A stretch of 64,000 nucleotides of DNA from Bin87 sp965243255 (GCA_965243255.1 CBDEUH010000004.1:2604001-2668000), one strand, 5' to 3'; positions 52,547 to 62,313 are shown, numbered from the stretch's first letter. Notes: a model not told the origin generated them from the sequence alone. Made by a program: numbers and translations.

Positions 52547-53674
52547 ATGACCAGCACCAATAAAGACCCCATCCTCGTCGTCATCCAGCTTACGGGGGGG
52601 AACGACTATCTGAACACCGTCATCCCGTACAACGATGGCCGCTATCACGACAGCCGGCCCACCGTCGGGATCTCCGCTGAGCGGGCGTTGCCCATTGACG
52701 ACACCTACGCCTTCAACCCGGCGCTGCCGGAAATCAAGGCGTTGTACGATGCCGGCAAGGTCGCCGTCGTCAACGGAGTCGGCTACCCCACGCCCAACCG
52801 TTCCCACTTCCGCAGCATGGACATCTGGCATACCTGCGAGCCGGAAAAGGTGGGCACCGAGGGCTGGCTGGGCCGGGTCATCAGGGACATTGACCCCCAC
52901 GCCGAGAACGTGCTCACGGGCGTCAACTTCGGGCGCGGTTTGCCCCGGGCCATGGCGCTGTCCGGCGTGCCTGTGGCCTCCGTCGCCGTGCTGGAAACCT
53001 ACGGAGTGCTCACTGGAATCCAGGGCGAGCCGGAGCGTGGGCAGGCCTTGGACATCTTTGCCCGCATGTACTCTCCCACCGTGGGCCTGGGCGCGACGAT
53101 GGACTACCTGGGGCAAACCGGCCTGGACGCGCTCAAGGGCGCCGACATCCTGAAGGCCGCGCCCGATTTGTACACGTCCAGCGTGGAATATGCCGACACG
53201 GGCATCGCCCGCAACCTGCAGGGCATCGCCAAGGTGCTGACGGCCAACCTGGGCACCCGGGTCTTCTACACCCAGCAGGGCGGCTACGACACCCACGCCA
53301 GCGAGGCCGACACGCATCCCAAGCTTCTGGGCGACTTCAGCCGCGCCGTCAGCGACTTCTACGCCGACTTGCGCGAGCATGACGCTGCGGACAACGTGGT
53401 GATGTTCGCCTTCACCGAGTTCGGCCGGCGGGTCAAGGACAACGGCAGCGGCACCGACCACGGCAGCGGCGGCGTGTCCTTCGCCATCGGCGACCCGGTG
53501 CGTGGCGGCATGTACGGCGCGTATCCGTCGCTGGCCGAGGGGGACCTGGTGGAGGGAGACCTGGCCTTCAACACCGACTTCCGCGGCGTGTACGGAACGC
53601 TAGTGGAGCAATGGCTGGGCCTGGACGCCAACCCGGTGGTGGGCGGCAGCTTCGAGCAGCCGCAGTTTGTGTAG
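52547..53674 (+). CDS. DUF1501 protein (alkaline-phosphatase-superfamily-like)
   Basis: 375 residues. VIQLTGGNDYLNTVIPY near the start, GYPTPNRSHFRSMDIWHT, FYTQQGGYDTHASEAD and TEFGRRVKDNGSGTDHG match DUF1501, distantly related to sulfatase/phosphatase folds. Many members carry a twin-arginine signal, but this one does not, so it probably works in the cytoplasm. 16 bases after the LLM gene. The reaction is not known. Confidence 0.9.
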   Translation: MTSTNKDPILVVIQLTGGNDYLNTVIPYNDGRYHDSRPTVGISAERALPIDDTYAFNPALPEIKALYDAGKVAVVNGVGYPTPNRSHFRSMDIWHTCEPEKVGTEGWLGRVIRDIDPHAENVLTGVNFGRGLPRAMALSGVPVASVAVLETYGVLTGIQGEPERGQALDIFARMYSPTVGLGATMDYLGQTGLDALKGADILKAAPDLYTSSVEYADTGIARNLQGIAKVLTANLGTRVFYTQQGGYDTHASEADTHPKLLGDFSRAVSDFYADLREHDAADNVVMFAFTEFGRRVKDNGSGTDHGSGGVSFAIGDPVRGGMYGAYPSLAEGDLVEGDLAFNTDFRGVYGTLVEQWLGLDANPVVGGSFEQPQFV

Positions 53675-53684
53675 GGGAATTGCA

Positions 53685-55355
53685 ATGTCGCAACTGATGA
53701 CCGGCAAGCAGGCTCTTTTGGAGATGCTCAAAGCCGAGGGAGTCCAGTACATTTTCGGCAACCCCGGCACCAGTGAAGGCCCCATCATTGACATACTGGG
53801 CGACTACCCAGAGTTTCGCTACATCCTGACGCTGCAGGAAAGCGTCGCCGTGGGCATGGGCGAAGCCTACGCCCGGGCCACCGGCAGGGCATCCTTCGTG
53901 AGCCTGCACGTGGACAGCGGCCTGGCCAACGGCATCGCCCTGATGCTGGACGCCCTGAACACCGGAACGCCCATGGTGGTGACGTCGGCGAACTACGACG
54001 CGCGCAAGGTCAACGAAACCATGACGGACCTGGCCAACCTGGTGCGGCCGGTAACCAAGTGGTCGGTGGAACTGACCCTGGCCGATCAGATACCCAGCGT
54101 CATGCGCCGGGCCTTCAACGAGGCCAACAGCCACCCCAAGGGGCCGGTGTACGTGGGGTTCAGCTCCAACGCCCTGGAGGGCATGGCCGAGATGAACATC
54201 GTTCCCTCCCGGCCGGTGTACGACACGTCGCATCCCAGCCCGGAGGGCATCGCCGAGGCGGCGTCGCTGCTGCTCAACGCCAGCCGGCCGATGATGCTGG
54301 TGGGTGACCGCCTGGCCGAAGACGGCGCGCTGGACGAGGCGGTGGATACAGCCGAGCTGCTGGGATTGCCGGTGTACCAGGCCCGTGGCGCCGAGGTAGC
54401 CTTTCCCACCACCCACGAGCAGTTTATGGGCAATCTCTCCCTGCGAGTCGGGGAGCAGCGGGCTGTATTGCAGCAGGTTGACCTGGTGCTGGCGGTAGGC
54501 GCCGACCCCTTTGAGGAGCTTTTCTACTGGGGCGACGTGATACTTCCGCCAGACGCCCGGCTGGTGCACATCGACCCCAGCCCGGGGCAGATTGGTCGCT
54601 CCGAGCCTACCGACGTGGGCATCGTTTCGCACTGCCGCACGGCGCTGTCCGACCTGGCGACGGCACTGCGGGAGCGGTTGTCCCCCGGCGATTTCGCCGA
54701 GATTGAGGCGCGCCGGCAGGCGGTGGCAGCCGAGAAGCAAAGCGGCCGGGACGCCTTTGAGGCGTCCGCATCGGAGAAGTGGAACCACAAGCCGATGACG
54801 CCGGCGCGGATGATGGCCGAACTGTCGGCTGCTATCCCCGATAACGCCGTCGTCGTTGACGATTCAATCAGCAACCGGGGCGTGATGCGGCATTACTTCC
54901 AGGGCCAGCGTCCGGGGGACCTGCGGGCCTTCCGCGGCCAGTCCATCGGGGGCGGCATCGGCGCGACCATGGGCGCCCAGTGCGCCTACCCCGACCGGCC
55001 CGTGTTCGGCATCATCGGTGACGGCAGCGCCATGATGACGGTGCAGGGACTGTGGACGGCGGCCAACGACAACATTCCATGCGTGTTCGTCATCTGCAAC
55101 AACGGGATGTACCGGGTGCTCAAGACCAACTTCAACGTGTACCAGCAGGACGTGCTGGGGCTGCCCGAAACCTCCGGCGGCCGGCTGCTCTACTCAGACT
55201 TTGGCACTCCCTTTGACATGGCTGCCATCGCCAACAGCATGGGCGTCCACGGCGAACGCATCACCGACCCTTCGGAAATCAAGCCGGCGGTGGACCGGGC
55301 CGTGGCGTCTGGGAAGCCGACGCTGCTGGACATCGTAATCGACGGCGCGTTGTAG
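53685..55355 (+). CDS. Thiamine-diphosphate-dependent decarboxylase/lyase
   Basis: 556 residues with the three-domain TPP enzyme layout. An N-terminal Pyr domain holds the activating Glu in FGNPGTSEGP; the central domain is Rossmann-like; and the C-terminal PP domain has GDGSAMMTVQGLWTAANDNIPCVFVICNN-type cofactor motif (GDG...NN, about residues 445-475). Resembles benzoylformate decarboxylase or acetolactate-synthase-type enzymes. The ATG at 53685 lies 10 bases after the DUF1501 stop, so it is part of that operon and should act on a 2-keto acid. Confidence 0.9.
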   Translation: MSQLMTGKQALLEMLKAEGVQYIFGNPGTSEGPIIDILGDYPEFRYILTLQESVAVGMGEAYARATGRASFVSLHVDSGLANGIALMLDALNTGTPMVVTSANYDARKVNETMTDLANLVRPVTKWSVELTLADQIPSVMRRAFNEANSHPKGPVYVGFSSNALEGMAEMNIVPSRPVYDTSHPSPEGIAEAASLLLNASRPMMLVGDRLAEDGALDEAVDTAELLGLPVYQARGAEVAFPTTHEQFMGNLSLRVGEQRAVLQQVDLVLAVGADPFEELFYWGDVILPPDARLVHIDPSPGQIGRSEPTDVGIVSHCRTALSDLATALRERLSPGDFAEIEARRQAVAAEKQSGRDAFEASASEKWNHKPMTPARMMAELSAAIPDNAVVVDDSISNRGVMRHYFQGQRPGDLRAFRGQSIGGGIGATMGAQCAYPDRPVFGIIGDGSAMMTVQGLWTAANDNIPCVFVICNNGMYRVLKTNFNVYQQDVLGLPETSGGRLLYSDFGTPFDMAAIANSMGVHGERITDPSEIKPAVDRAVASGKPTLLDIVIDGAL

Positions 55356-55391
55356 TCACAGATAACGGGGCAGGATGTGGTGAGGAGCAGC

Positions 55392-55829
55392 ATGGCTACT
55401 CAGCCGAAAGCCGTTGCGCAGCAGGAACCTCTGGTGTATCCGTCGATATTGCCGGGAACCACCATCGGAGGCGAAGTGGGGATTTTCAACGCGCCGTTGA
55501 CCGTTTACAGTCCTGATATGGAGCGCTCCCGTTCTCTGGTTGGACTGGTGGATACCGGGGCACTGCACACCGTCATTCCGGCAGCCATGCTGGAGGATCT
55601 GGATATCCCGGTGTATGGTAATCGTCAATATCAATTGGCCGATGGTTCTGCAATAGCGATGCCAGTGGGTTCGGCCCAGATCGAGTTGGAGGGCGAAATT
55701 TTCGCCGTTCCGGTCCTGTTTGGAACGGATACGCGAAATATCCTGATTGGCGCGACCACTCTGGAAACCTTCGGGTGGGCGGCTGACGTCAAGAACCGGC
55801 GCTTCATCCCCGCCGACCTTACGCTGTGA
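55392..55829 (+). CDS. Retropepsin-like aspartic protease domain protein
   Basis: 145 residues. The active-site triad D54-T-G in LVDTGALHTVIP, followed by ADGSAIAMPVGSAQIELEG and ILIGATTLETFGW (the flap and the ILxG/ LG motif). Single-domain bacterial members would work as dimers. No signal peptide. Located 36 bases after the TPP enzyme. Function unknown. Confidence 0.85.
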   Translation: MATQPKAVAQQEPLVYPSILPGTTIGGEVGIFNAPLTVYSPDMERSRSLVGLVDTGALHTVIPAAMLEDLDIPVYGNRQYQLADGSAIAMPVGSAQIELEGEIFAVPVLFGTDTRNILIGATTLETFGWAADVKNRRFIPADLTL

Positions 55830-55955
55830 ACGCGGTGATGCGCGTCCAGGGCGTCATCGTCCAGGCCGTGGCTGACTGGTTCGTCCGGCTGCCCTGAGCA
55901 GTCTTTCCCGAATCTTTTTTTGCTGACAGCAGGCCGTTGACGGGCTTCGCTGTGG

Positions 55956-55973
55956 TATAGGAACATTCGTTCC
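55956..55973 (+). promoter_or_regulatory. LexA-type box overlapping the promoter of the radical-SAM gene
   Basis: GGAACATTCGTTCC at 55960-55973 matches the Gram-positive-type SOS operator GAAC-N4-GTTC exactly and overlaps a TGG-TATAGG -10-like element (55953-55961). It lies 48 bases before the start codon. Whether LexA in this lineage uses that motif is not known. Confidence 0.55.
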
Positions 55974-56021
55974 GTGGGGCCGGCTTATAGATCCAAACCG
56001 CCGGCCAGGAGCGACTGACCT

Positions 56022-57452
56022 ATGCTCATCAAAAGCGCGCCCGACCGTTACGACAAGCTGCAAATCCTCGGCGGGATGGCGGCATCCGACGACATCCTCA
56101 CCGCCGGCAAGGCCGACCGCGGCGGGCACTCCCTCAGCGGCAAGTTCGCCGCCGGCTCCATAGGCAGCGGCGCCAACCGGGTCGCCTACTCCGACCCGCG
56201 CAAGAACCCGGCGCCGGGCATCTACCAGGCCAGCCTGCCCAATGGCAAGAAAATCAGCCTGATGCGCGTAATGTTCACCGACTTCTGCAAGATGGACTGC
56301 GCCTACTGCCCCAACAGCATCTACGTGCCGCGCAAGCGCTACGCCTTCAAACGGGAGGAGCTGGCCGACACCTTCGCCGAGCTGCACCGGCGGCTGGCCG
56401 TGGACGGGCTGTTCCTCAGCTCGGGCATCGCCGGCGACGGCACGAAGACCACCCAGCGGATGGTGGAAACCGTGGAAATCATCCGCAAGAAGCACGGCTT
56501 CAAGGGCTATATCCATCTCAAGGTCATGCCCGGCGCATCCCGCGAACTGGTGGAACGGGCGCACCGCCTGGGCAGCCGCCTGTCGGTGAACATCGAGACG
56601 CCCGACCCGGACATGATGCGCCGCATCAGCCCCCACAAGGACTTGCAGAAAGACATCCTGGACCCCATGGCCTGGATTAACGACCTGACCCGCCAGACCA
56701 GCGGAGGCGCCGTGGGTCAGGCTACCCAGTTCGTGGTCGGCGCGGCTGACGAGTCCGACCGCCAGATCTACCGGCGCGTTGACCAGATGTACACCGACTG
56801 GAACCTGAAGCGGGTCTATTACCCGCCCTTCCGTCCCGCGCGCCACACGCCCATGGAGGAGAAGCCGCCGGTGCACGCCGGCCGGGAGCATCGCCTGTAC
56901 CAGATGGACTGGCTGCGTCGGGTCTATAACTTCGCCACTGACGAGATTGACCTGGCCTTTGACCACGGCGGCTTTCTGTCCCTAGAGCAGGACCCCAAGA
57001 CGGTCATTGCCATGGAGAATCTGGACGCCTTTCCCATTGATTTGAACGCGGCCACCAGGGACCAGCTGCTGCGCATCCCCGGCATCGGGCCGGTGTCGGC
57101 GGGGCGCATCCTGGAGAATCGCCGGCGGCACAGCATCGACAACTGGCGGGACTTGCAGAGCATGGGAGTGGTACGCAAGCGAGCCTGGCCATACGTGGTG
57201 TTCCCCGGCCAGCGTCCGCCGTCAGGCAAGCAGCTGCGCCTGGCCCTGTTCGACGAGGCTAAAGACCGCCGCGAGGCCGAGGCCGCCGGCATCGCTCTGC
57301 CGCCGTCAAAGTCGGAAAAACTGTCCGGCATCGTGGAAACGCCGGCGACGTACCAGGCCAACGGGTCATACGACGGCCACGAGTGCATCCCCGGCAGTCG
57401 GGGGGCGATGTGCGCAGGGTGCCCCATCAATCCGGCGACGGCGGGACAGTAG
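56022..57452 (+). CDS. Radical SAM protein of the UDG-linked DNA modification/repair family, with helix-hairpin-helix domain
   Basis: 476 residues. Iron-sulfur triad C89-x3-C93-x2-C96 (DFCKMDCAYCPNS), a TIM-barrel middle, a helix-hairpin-helix at about 343-370 (RIPGIGPVSAGRI) for DNA binding, and a C-terminal Cys-rich stretch (HECIPGSRGAMCAGC). This is the family often next to a uracil-DNA glycosylase-like protein; that partner is not in this window. Proposed role: repair or editing of DNA bases. The box upstream suggests induction by DNA damage. Confidence 0.88.
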   Translation: MLIKSAPDRYDKLQILGGMAASDDILTAGKADRGGHSLSGKFAAGSIGSGANRVAYSDPRKNPAPGIYQASLPNGKKISLMRVMFTDFCKMDCAYCPNSIYVPRKRYAFKREELADTFAELHRRLAVDGLFLSSGIAGDGTKTTQRMVETVEIIRKKHGFKGYIHLKVMPGASRELVERAHRLGSRLSVNIETPDPDMMRRISPHKDLQKDILDPMAWINDLTRQTSGGAVGQATQFVVGAADESDRQIYRRVDQMYTDWNLKRVYYPPFRPARHTPMEEKPPVHAGREHRLYQMDWLRRVYNFATDEIDLAFDHGGFLSLEQDPKTVIAMENLDAFPIDLNAATRDQLLRIPGIGPVSAGRILENRRRHSIDNWRDLQSMGVVRKRAWPYVVFPGQRPPSGKQLRLALFDEAKDRREAEAAGIALPPSKSEKLSGIVETPATYQANGSYDGHECIPGSRGAMCAGCPINPATAGQ

Positions 57453-57494
57453 AGGGAGGGTGGGTGAGCGTGGCCCGTCTGTGGCAAAGCGCTG

Positions 57495-57503
57495 TGCTAT
57501 CAT
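57495..57503 (+). promoter_or_regulatory. Extended -10 promoter of the second LLM oxidoreductase gene
   Basis: TGC-TATCAT, 47 bases before the GTG start at 57551. Confidence 0.55.
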
Positions 57504-57550
57504 AGCCGCCGCGCTGCAGCACCATCCAAAACGCCGGAGGCCATCACGCC

Positions 57551-58684
57551 GTGAAGAGCTACTACTTCTCCGAGTTCCCTTACCACGAATATCCCGATGA
57601 AGAGGGGGACAAATACCCCTCGCTCCGGCTGACTTTCCCCAACACCTGGTTCAACCCCAACACGGCCAACGGCCTCTTCAAGCGCTACTTCGACGAGTGC
57701 GTCTATGCCGACGAGCTGGGCTTCGACGGCATCATGCTCAACGAGCATCACAACACGCCGTCGTGCATGAATGCCGCCACCAACCTGTCGGCCGCGGTGC
57801 TGGCGCGCATCACCCACCAGGCGAAGATCCTGCTGCTGGGGAACATCCTGCCCATCCACGACAACCCCATCCGGCTGGCAGAAGAGCTGGCCATGATTGA
57901 CGTCATATCCGGCGGCCGGCTGATCTCCGGCTTCGTGCGGGGCACCGGCGTGGAAACCGTGTCCACCAACAACAACCCGGTGGCCAACCGGGAGCGCTTC
58001 GAGGAGTGCCACGACCTGATCATGAAGACGTGGACCACTCCTGGACCCTTCCGCTGGGAGGGCAAGCACTACAACTTCCGCGTGGTGAATCCCTGGATGG
58101 TGCCCATCCAGCAGCCGCATCCGCCTATCTGGGTGCCGGGGACCTCATCGCCGGAGACCGCCGAGTGGTCGGGCGAGCACGGCTACACCTACGTTGCCTT
58201 CCTCACCGACCTGGACGTTACCGAGGAGCTGTTCGGGATGTACCGGGTGGCCGCCGAGGAGGCCGGTCGGGAAGTCGTGCCCGACAACTTCGGCTACCTG
58301 CTCTGCTGCTACGTCGGGGACACCCAGGAGGAGGCCGACGAGCAGGCCAGGCACTTCATCTGGCGCATGGGGCCCACCGTGCGCGGCCCGCGGGAGTACA
58401 TGGCGCCCGTGGGGTATCGATCCTCGGCCGGCGCCGCCATCGCCGCGCGACGCTCCGGCCTCAAGCCGCTGAACCAGCAGACCTTTGAGGAACTAAAGGA
58501 GAACTACCACATCGTCTGCGGCACGCCCGACACCGTGCTGGAAAAGCTGGAATACCTCCACAGCCGGCTGGGGATGGAGCACCTGGTCTTCTATGGGCAG
58601 GAATCCCGCATGGGCCACGAGGCAACCATGAAAAACATCGGGCTGTTCGGGAAGGAAGTCCTCCCGGTCATCCAGAAGTGGTAG
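57551..58684 (+). CDS. Luciferase-like (LLM) flavin-dependent monooxygenase
   Basis: 377 residues from a GTG start. FSEFPYHEYP near the start, DELGFDGIMLNEHHNTPS, ILLLGNILPIHDNPIRLAEE, MIDVISGGRLISGFVRG and VPGTSSPETAEW are typical. This is a different subgroup from the paralogue at 51406 (a closer relative of the alkane-type group A enzymes). Stand-alone gene convergent with gcvH. Probably an FMNH2-dependent oxygenase of organic carbon. Confidence 0.9.
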   Translation: MKSYYFSEFPYHEYPDEEGDKYPSLRLTFPNTWFNPNTANGLFKRYFDECVYADELGFDGIMLNEHHNTPSCMNAATNLSAAVLARITHQAKILLLGNILPIHDNPIRLAEELAMIDVISGGRLISGFVRGTGVETVSTNNNPVANRERFEECHDLIMKTWTTPGPFRWEGKHYNFRVVNPWMVPIQQPHPPIWVPGTSSPETAEWSGEHGYTYVAFLTDLDVTEELFGMYRVAAEEAGREVVPDNFGYLLCCYVGDTQEEADEQARHFIWRMGPTVRGPREYMAPVGYRSSAGAAIAARRSGLKPLNQQTFEELKENYHIVCGTPDTVLEKLEYLHSRLGMEHLVFYGQESRMGHEATMKNIGLFGKEVLPVIQKW

Positions 58685-58706
58685 GCGCGAACGAGGTGCT
58701 TGCCGG

Positions 58707-59096
58707 TTACAGCTGCCCGAGGTACTCGTCGTAGGCCGCGGCGTCCAGCAGGCTGTCCATCTCTGAGGGGTCGCTCATGGTGACCCGCAGCATCCACCCG
58801 TCGCCGAAGGGGTCGTTGTTGACCAGTTCCGGTTCCTGGGCCAGCCGGCCGTTGACTTCGGCGACCTCTCCGGTGATGGGAGAGAACAGGTCGGATACGG
58901 CCTTGACGGACTCGATTTCTCCCATCTTGTCCAGATAGCCCACGCCGTCGCCCACCGACGGCAGCTCCACGTACACCACGTCCCCCAGCTGGTCCTGAGC
59001 GTAGTGGGTGATGCCCACCAACGCGGTACCGTCGTCGGATGCGTCCAGGAGCAGCCATTCGTGCTCCCGCGTATATTTGCGGTCCTCGGGATTCAC
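58707..59096 (-). CDS. gcvH: Glycine cleavage system H protein
   Basis: 129 residues from a GTG start at 59096, chosen because GGAGGT precedes it by 9 bases. Lipoyl-lysine K65 lies in GEIESVKAVSDLFSP. YTREHEWLLLD, VGITHYAQDQLGDVVYVELP and VNNDPFGDGWMLRV are typical. Carries the aminomethyl group between P and T proteins. gcvT lies 22 bases upstream; gcvP is not in the window. Confidence 0.95.
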   Translation of the reverse strand: MNPEDRKYTREHEWLLLDASDDGTALVGITHYAQDQLGDVVYVELPSVGDGVGYLDKMGEIESVKAVSDLFSPITGEVAEVNGRLAQEPELVNNDPFGDGWMLRVTMSDPSEMDSLLDAAAYDEYLGQL

Positions 59097-59118
59097 CTTG
59101 TCCGTACCTCCGTGTGTT

Positions 59119-60285
59119 TCAACTCGCTCGTCGGTAAAAGGGCGGTTCCACCGTCTCAACGTCCGCCGCCCGGCCTCGGATGTCTACCTGCAGGGTCAGG
59201 CCTGGAGCCGAATGCTCGGCGTCAACGAAGGCCATGGCGATGCACCGTTGCAGGGTGGGGGAGTAGCTGCCGCTGCTCACCGAGCCAACCGCGACGCCAT
59301 CGGCCAGCACGTCGTAACCGGCGCGCGGCGCGCTGCGTCCCGGCATGGTCAGTCCCACGAGGCGCCGGGCGGTCCCGTACACCCGCTGGTGGTCGAGCAC
59401 GTCGGCGCCGTTGAAACCGCCGTCCCGGCGGACGAAGCGGCCCAGGCCGGCCTCGATGGGAGTGATGTCGTCGGCCAGTTCGTGGCCGTGCAGGGGCAGT
59501 CCGGCCTCCAGGCGCAGCACGTCCCGCGCTCCCAGGCCGCAGGGAGTGGCGCCGGCGTCGGCCAGCCGTTGCCAGATGGCTGCGGTGTCGGATGCGCCCA
59601 CGGCCAGTTCAAAACCGTCCTCTCCGGTGTATCCGGTTCGCCCGATGAAAACCCGCCGGCCGTCAATGTGGCTGCGCCCCCAGGTGTAGGGGCGGAGCAG
59701 CGACGGCTGCGGGCTGCGCCCGGGGTTGCGAGGCAGGCGCGCGCCGGGGGTGAACTCTTCGCAGAGCTCGTCCACGATGCCGGCGGCGGACGGCCCCTGC
59801 ACCGCGATCAGCCCGGTTGCCATGGTGCGGTCGGTAATCTGCACGCCGCGTCCGTCGTAGTGATGGGCCAGCTGACGGTCGAACCACAGCGCCACCGCGG
59901 GACGGTTGCCGGCGTTGGGAATCAGCAGGAACTCGTCCTCGGACAGGCGGTAGAAGATGGTGTCGTCGATCACGCCGCCCTGCTCGTTGCAGATGAAGCA
60001 GTAGCGGGCGCGGCCGACCCGCAACTCGGACGCCGAACCCGTGAGCAGGATGTCCAGTAGCCCAGGGGCGTTGGGGCCGCCGATGTGCAGCCGGCCCATG
60101 TGGGAAACGTCAAAGATTCCGGCGGACTGGCGAACCGCTTCCACCTCTCCGATGACCCCCTGGTACTGCACCGGCATATCCCAGCCGCCGAAAGGCACCA
60201 TGCGGGCGCCCAGGGCAAGGTGGGTATCGTAAAGCGCGGTGCGGAGATTCTCGGCGGCAGAGGTATCGCTGGGCATGATTATCAT
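59119..60285 (-). CDS. gcvT: Glycine cleavage system T protein (aminomethyltransferase)
   Basis: 388 residues. GARMVPFGGWDMPVQYQG near the N terminus, IFDVSHMGRLHIGG, GYTGEDGFELAV and ARDVLRLEAGLPLHGHE are GcvT landmarks. Releases ammonia and passes the C1 unit to tetrahydrofolate. The start is either ATG at 60285 or at 60276; no ribosome site separates them clearly. Coupled to gcvH. The decarboxylase gcvP must be elsewhere. Confidence 0.93.
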   Translation of the reverse strand: MIIMPSDTSAAENLRTALYDTHLALGARMVPFGGWDMPVQYQGVIGEVEAVRQSAGIFDVSHMGRLHIGGPNAPGLLDILLTGSASELRVGRARYCFICNEQGGVIDDTIFYRLSEDEFLLIPNAGNRPAVALWFDRQLAHHYDGRGVQITDRTMATGLIAVQGPSAAGIVDELCEEFTPGARLPRNPGRSPQPSLLRPYTWGRSHIDGRRVFIGRTGYTGEDGFELAVGASDTAAIWQRLADAGATPCGLGARDVLRLEAGLPLHGHELADDITPIEAGLGRFVRRDGGFNGADVLDHQRVYGTARRLVGLTMPGRSAPRAGYDVLADGVAVGSVSSGSYSPTLQRCIAMAFVDAEHSAPGLTLQVDIRGRAADVETVEPPFYRRAS

Positions 60286-60401
60286 ATGTCCGTATGTGCA
60301 ATAAGGGCGGGTCAGGCCAGGAAAGGGTCCAGCCGGGACAGTATATCAGATTGCCGTCCTGGCCGATGGCAGGGCCGCCGTTGGCGCTCACTGCGCTGGG
60401 C

Positions 60402-62258
60402 TCACGCCGTCTCTCCTTCGGGCATTCGGTAGCCCACCCGGATCTCGGTGATGATGTATTTGGGCCTGGCCACGCTCTCGCCCAGCTTCCGGCGCAGGCT
60501 GCTGATGCAGGTGCGGATGGGTCGCAAGTCTCCGCCGGGGTCAAGCCGCCAGACCCGGCGCAGCAGGTCCTCGTAGGTCACGACCTTGCCGGCGTTGTTG
60601 GCCAGCTCCGCCAACGCCCGGTACTCGATGTCCGTCAGCTGCACCGGACGCCCGGACACCCGCACCTCGCGCTGGTCGTAGTCGATGACCAGGTCGCCCA
60701 GCACGTAAGGTTGGGACGGCCGCGGCGCCTCCCGTGAGCGCAGCGCGGCCCGGATTCGCGCCCCCAGCTCCACCGGCGAAAAGGGCTTGGTCAGGTAGTC
60801 CAACGCCCCCATGTCCAAGGTGCGCGCCACCAACTCCTCCTGACCGTGCACCGACAGAAATATGACCGGCACGTCCACCCACGACACGATTTCCTGCATC
60901 AGCTCGATGCCGTCGGTGCCCGGCAGCGCCAGGTCCAGCATCACCAGGTCGGGATGTTCCTCCCGGGCCAGGCGCACCGCATCCGATGGGTCGGTGGTCA
61001 TGATGGGCGTGTAGCCTGACTTTACCAGCGCGTCCCGAATCAGCCGCAGCGCCTGGGGCTCGTCGTCCACTGCCAGCACGCGAACCGGCCGCTGGCGACG
61101 GGAGGCGCGGGTCTCCCGGGCCGCCGCCGGGGCCAGGTATCCGGCGGGATCGACGGCCGGTATCGTGAAGGTGAACCGGGCACCCAGGCCCGGCCCGTCG
61201 CTCTCCGCCCAGATGCGGCCGCCGTGGGCCTGGACAATCCCCCGGCAAATCGCCAGCCCCAGACCGGTGCCCCCGCTGCGATCGTCGCCGCTGACCCGGG
61301 AAAAGGTGCGAAACAGGTGCGGCAGGCTCTCCTCCGAAATGCCCTGGCCCTGGTCCGACACGGCCACGGCGACAAGGCCGCCCTCCAGAGACGCGCTGAC
61401 CCGGATGGGCGACGATTCCGGCGAGTTTCTCGCCGCGTTGGACAGCAGGTTCCCCAGCACCTGCTCCATCCGCATCCGGTCCGCCATCACCCAGGGCAAA
61501 TCCTCGGCCAGGTCGATTTCAACCTCGTGGCGTCCGCCGCCGCTGTGGAAGGCGTCCCTGGCCTCGTCGGCCAGCGCCGCCACGTCGGACGGCTGGGGCG
61601 ACACGGCCAGGGTTCCGCTCTCGATGCGGGCCACGTCCAGCAGGTCGCTCATCAGCACGTGCATCCGTTGGGTTTGTGCCTCGATGACCCGGTGGTACTG
61701 GCGGGTCTCCGCCGGGTTCAGGGGGGCCGGCGGGTCCAGTAGCGTGGCGATGGAGCCCCGCACCGAGGTCAGAGGTATTCGCAGCTCGTGGCTCACCATC
61801 CCCAAGAACTCGACGCGCAGCCGTTCCAGCTCTTCCAGGGGCGTCAGGTCCTGCAATATCGCGACGAATGATTCCAGCTCGCCTTCATCCGAGTAGATGG
61901 GCGTCGCGTTGAGCAGGGCCCGCACGCTGCGGCCGTCGGGCACCCGCAGCGTTATCTCCTCGGCCCGCACCGTCTCACCAACCCTAAGGGCCTCCGCCAG
62001 TGGCAGCTCCTCCAGCGACAGATCCGACCCGTCCGCGCGGCGCACGGTGAGGGCCTCCAAAATCGCTTCGGCCGGCTGGTCCGCGCTGCGCAGGCCGTCC
62101 ACTATCCGCCGCATCTCACGGTTGAAGGACACCAGGGCCCCGGTCCGCCCGTCGAACACCCCCACCCCCACCGGGGATGTGTCGATGAGCGTCTCCAGGT
62201 CCGCTTTCACCTTCCTCAGTGACTCCAGTTCCGAGTCCCGCGCGTCGTCCCGGTTCAT
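60402..62258 (-). CDS. Fused PAS-histidine kinase/receiver/OmpR-type DNA-binding protein
   Basis: 618 residues in one chain: a PAS domain (about 20-140), HisKA with phospho-His H157 (FLGMVSHELRIPLTS), an HATPase domain (250-370, SNAARNS, DQGQGISEE and GGTGLGLAICRG), a receiver with D442 (VMLDLALPGTDG) and K in FLTKPFS-type LTKPFSP, and a C-terminal OmpR winged helix (520-618, RTCISSLRRKLG). No membrane helix, so it is a soluble one-component-like two-component system. The ATG at 62258 follows GGAGGT. A receiver and DNA-binding output on the kinase itself is uncommon. Confidence 0.9.
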   Translation of the reverse strand: MNRDDARDSELESLRKVKADLETLIDTSPVGVGVFDGRTGALVSFNREMRRIVDGLRSADQPAEAILEALTVRRADGSDLSLEELPLAEALRVGETVRAEEITLRVPDGRSVRALLNATPIYSDEGELESFVAILQDLTPLEELERLRVEFLGMVSHELRIPLTSVRGSIATLLDPPAPLNPAETRQYHRVIEAQTQRMHVLMSDLLDVARIESGTLAVSPQPSDVAALADEARDAFHSGGGRHEVEIDLAEDLPWVMADRMRMEQVLGNLLSNAARNSPESSPIRVSASLEGGLVAVAVSDQGQGISEESLPHLFRTFSRVSGDDRSGGTGLGLAICRGIVQAHGGRIWAESDGPGLGARFTFTIPAVDPAGYLAPAAARETRASRRQRPVRVLAVDDEPQALRLIRDALVKSGYTPIMTTDPSDAVRLAREEHPDLVMLDLALPGTDGIELMQEIVSWVDVPVIFLSVHGQEELVARTLDMGALDYLTKPFSPVELGARIRAALRSREAPRPSQPYVLGDLVIDYDQREVRVSGRPVQLTDIEYRALAELANNAGKVVTYEDLLRRVWRLDPGGDLRPIRTCISSLRRKLGESVARPKYIITEIRVGYRMPEGETA

Positions 62259-62313
62259 CTTTTGCGCACCTCCTTCAGGGCATTTGGCGGCCCCGATCCA
62301 CGCTTCCGAGAGC

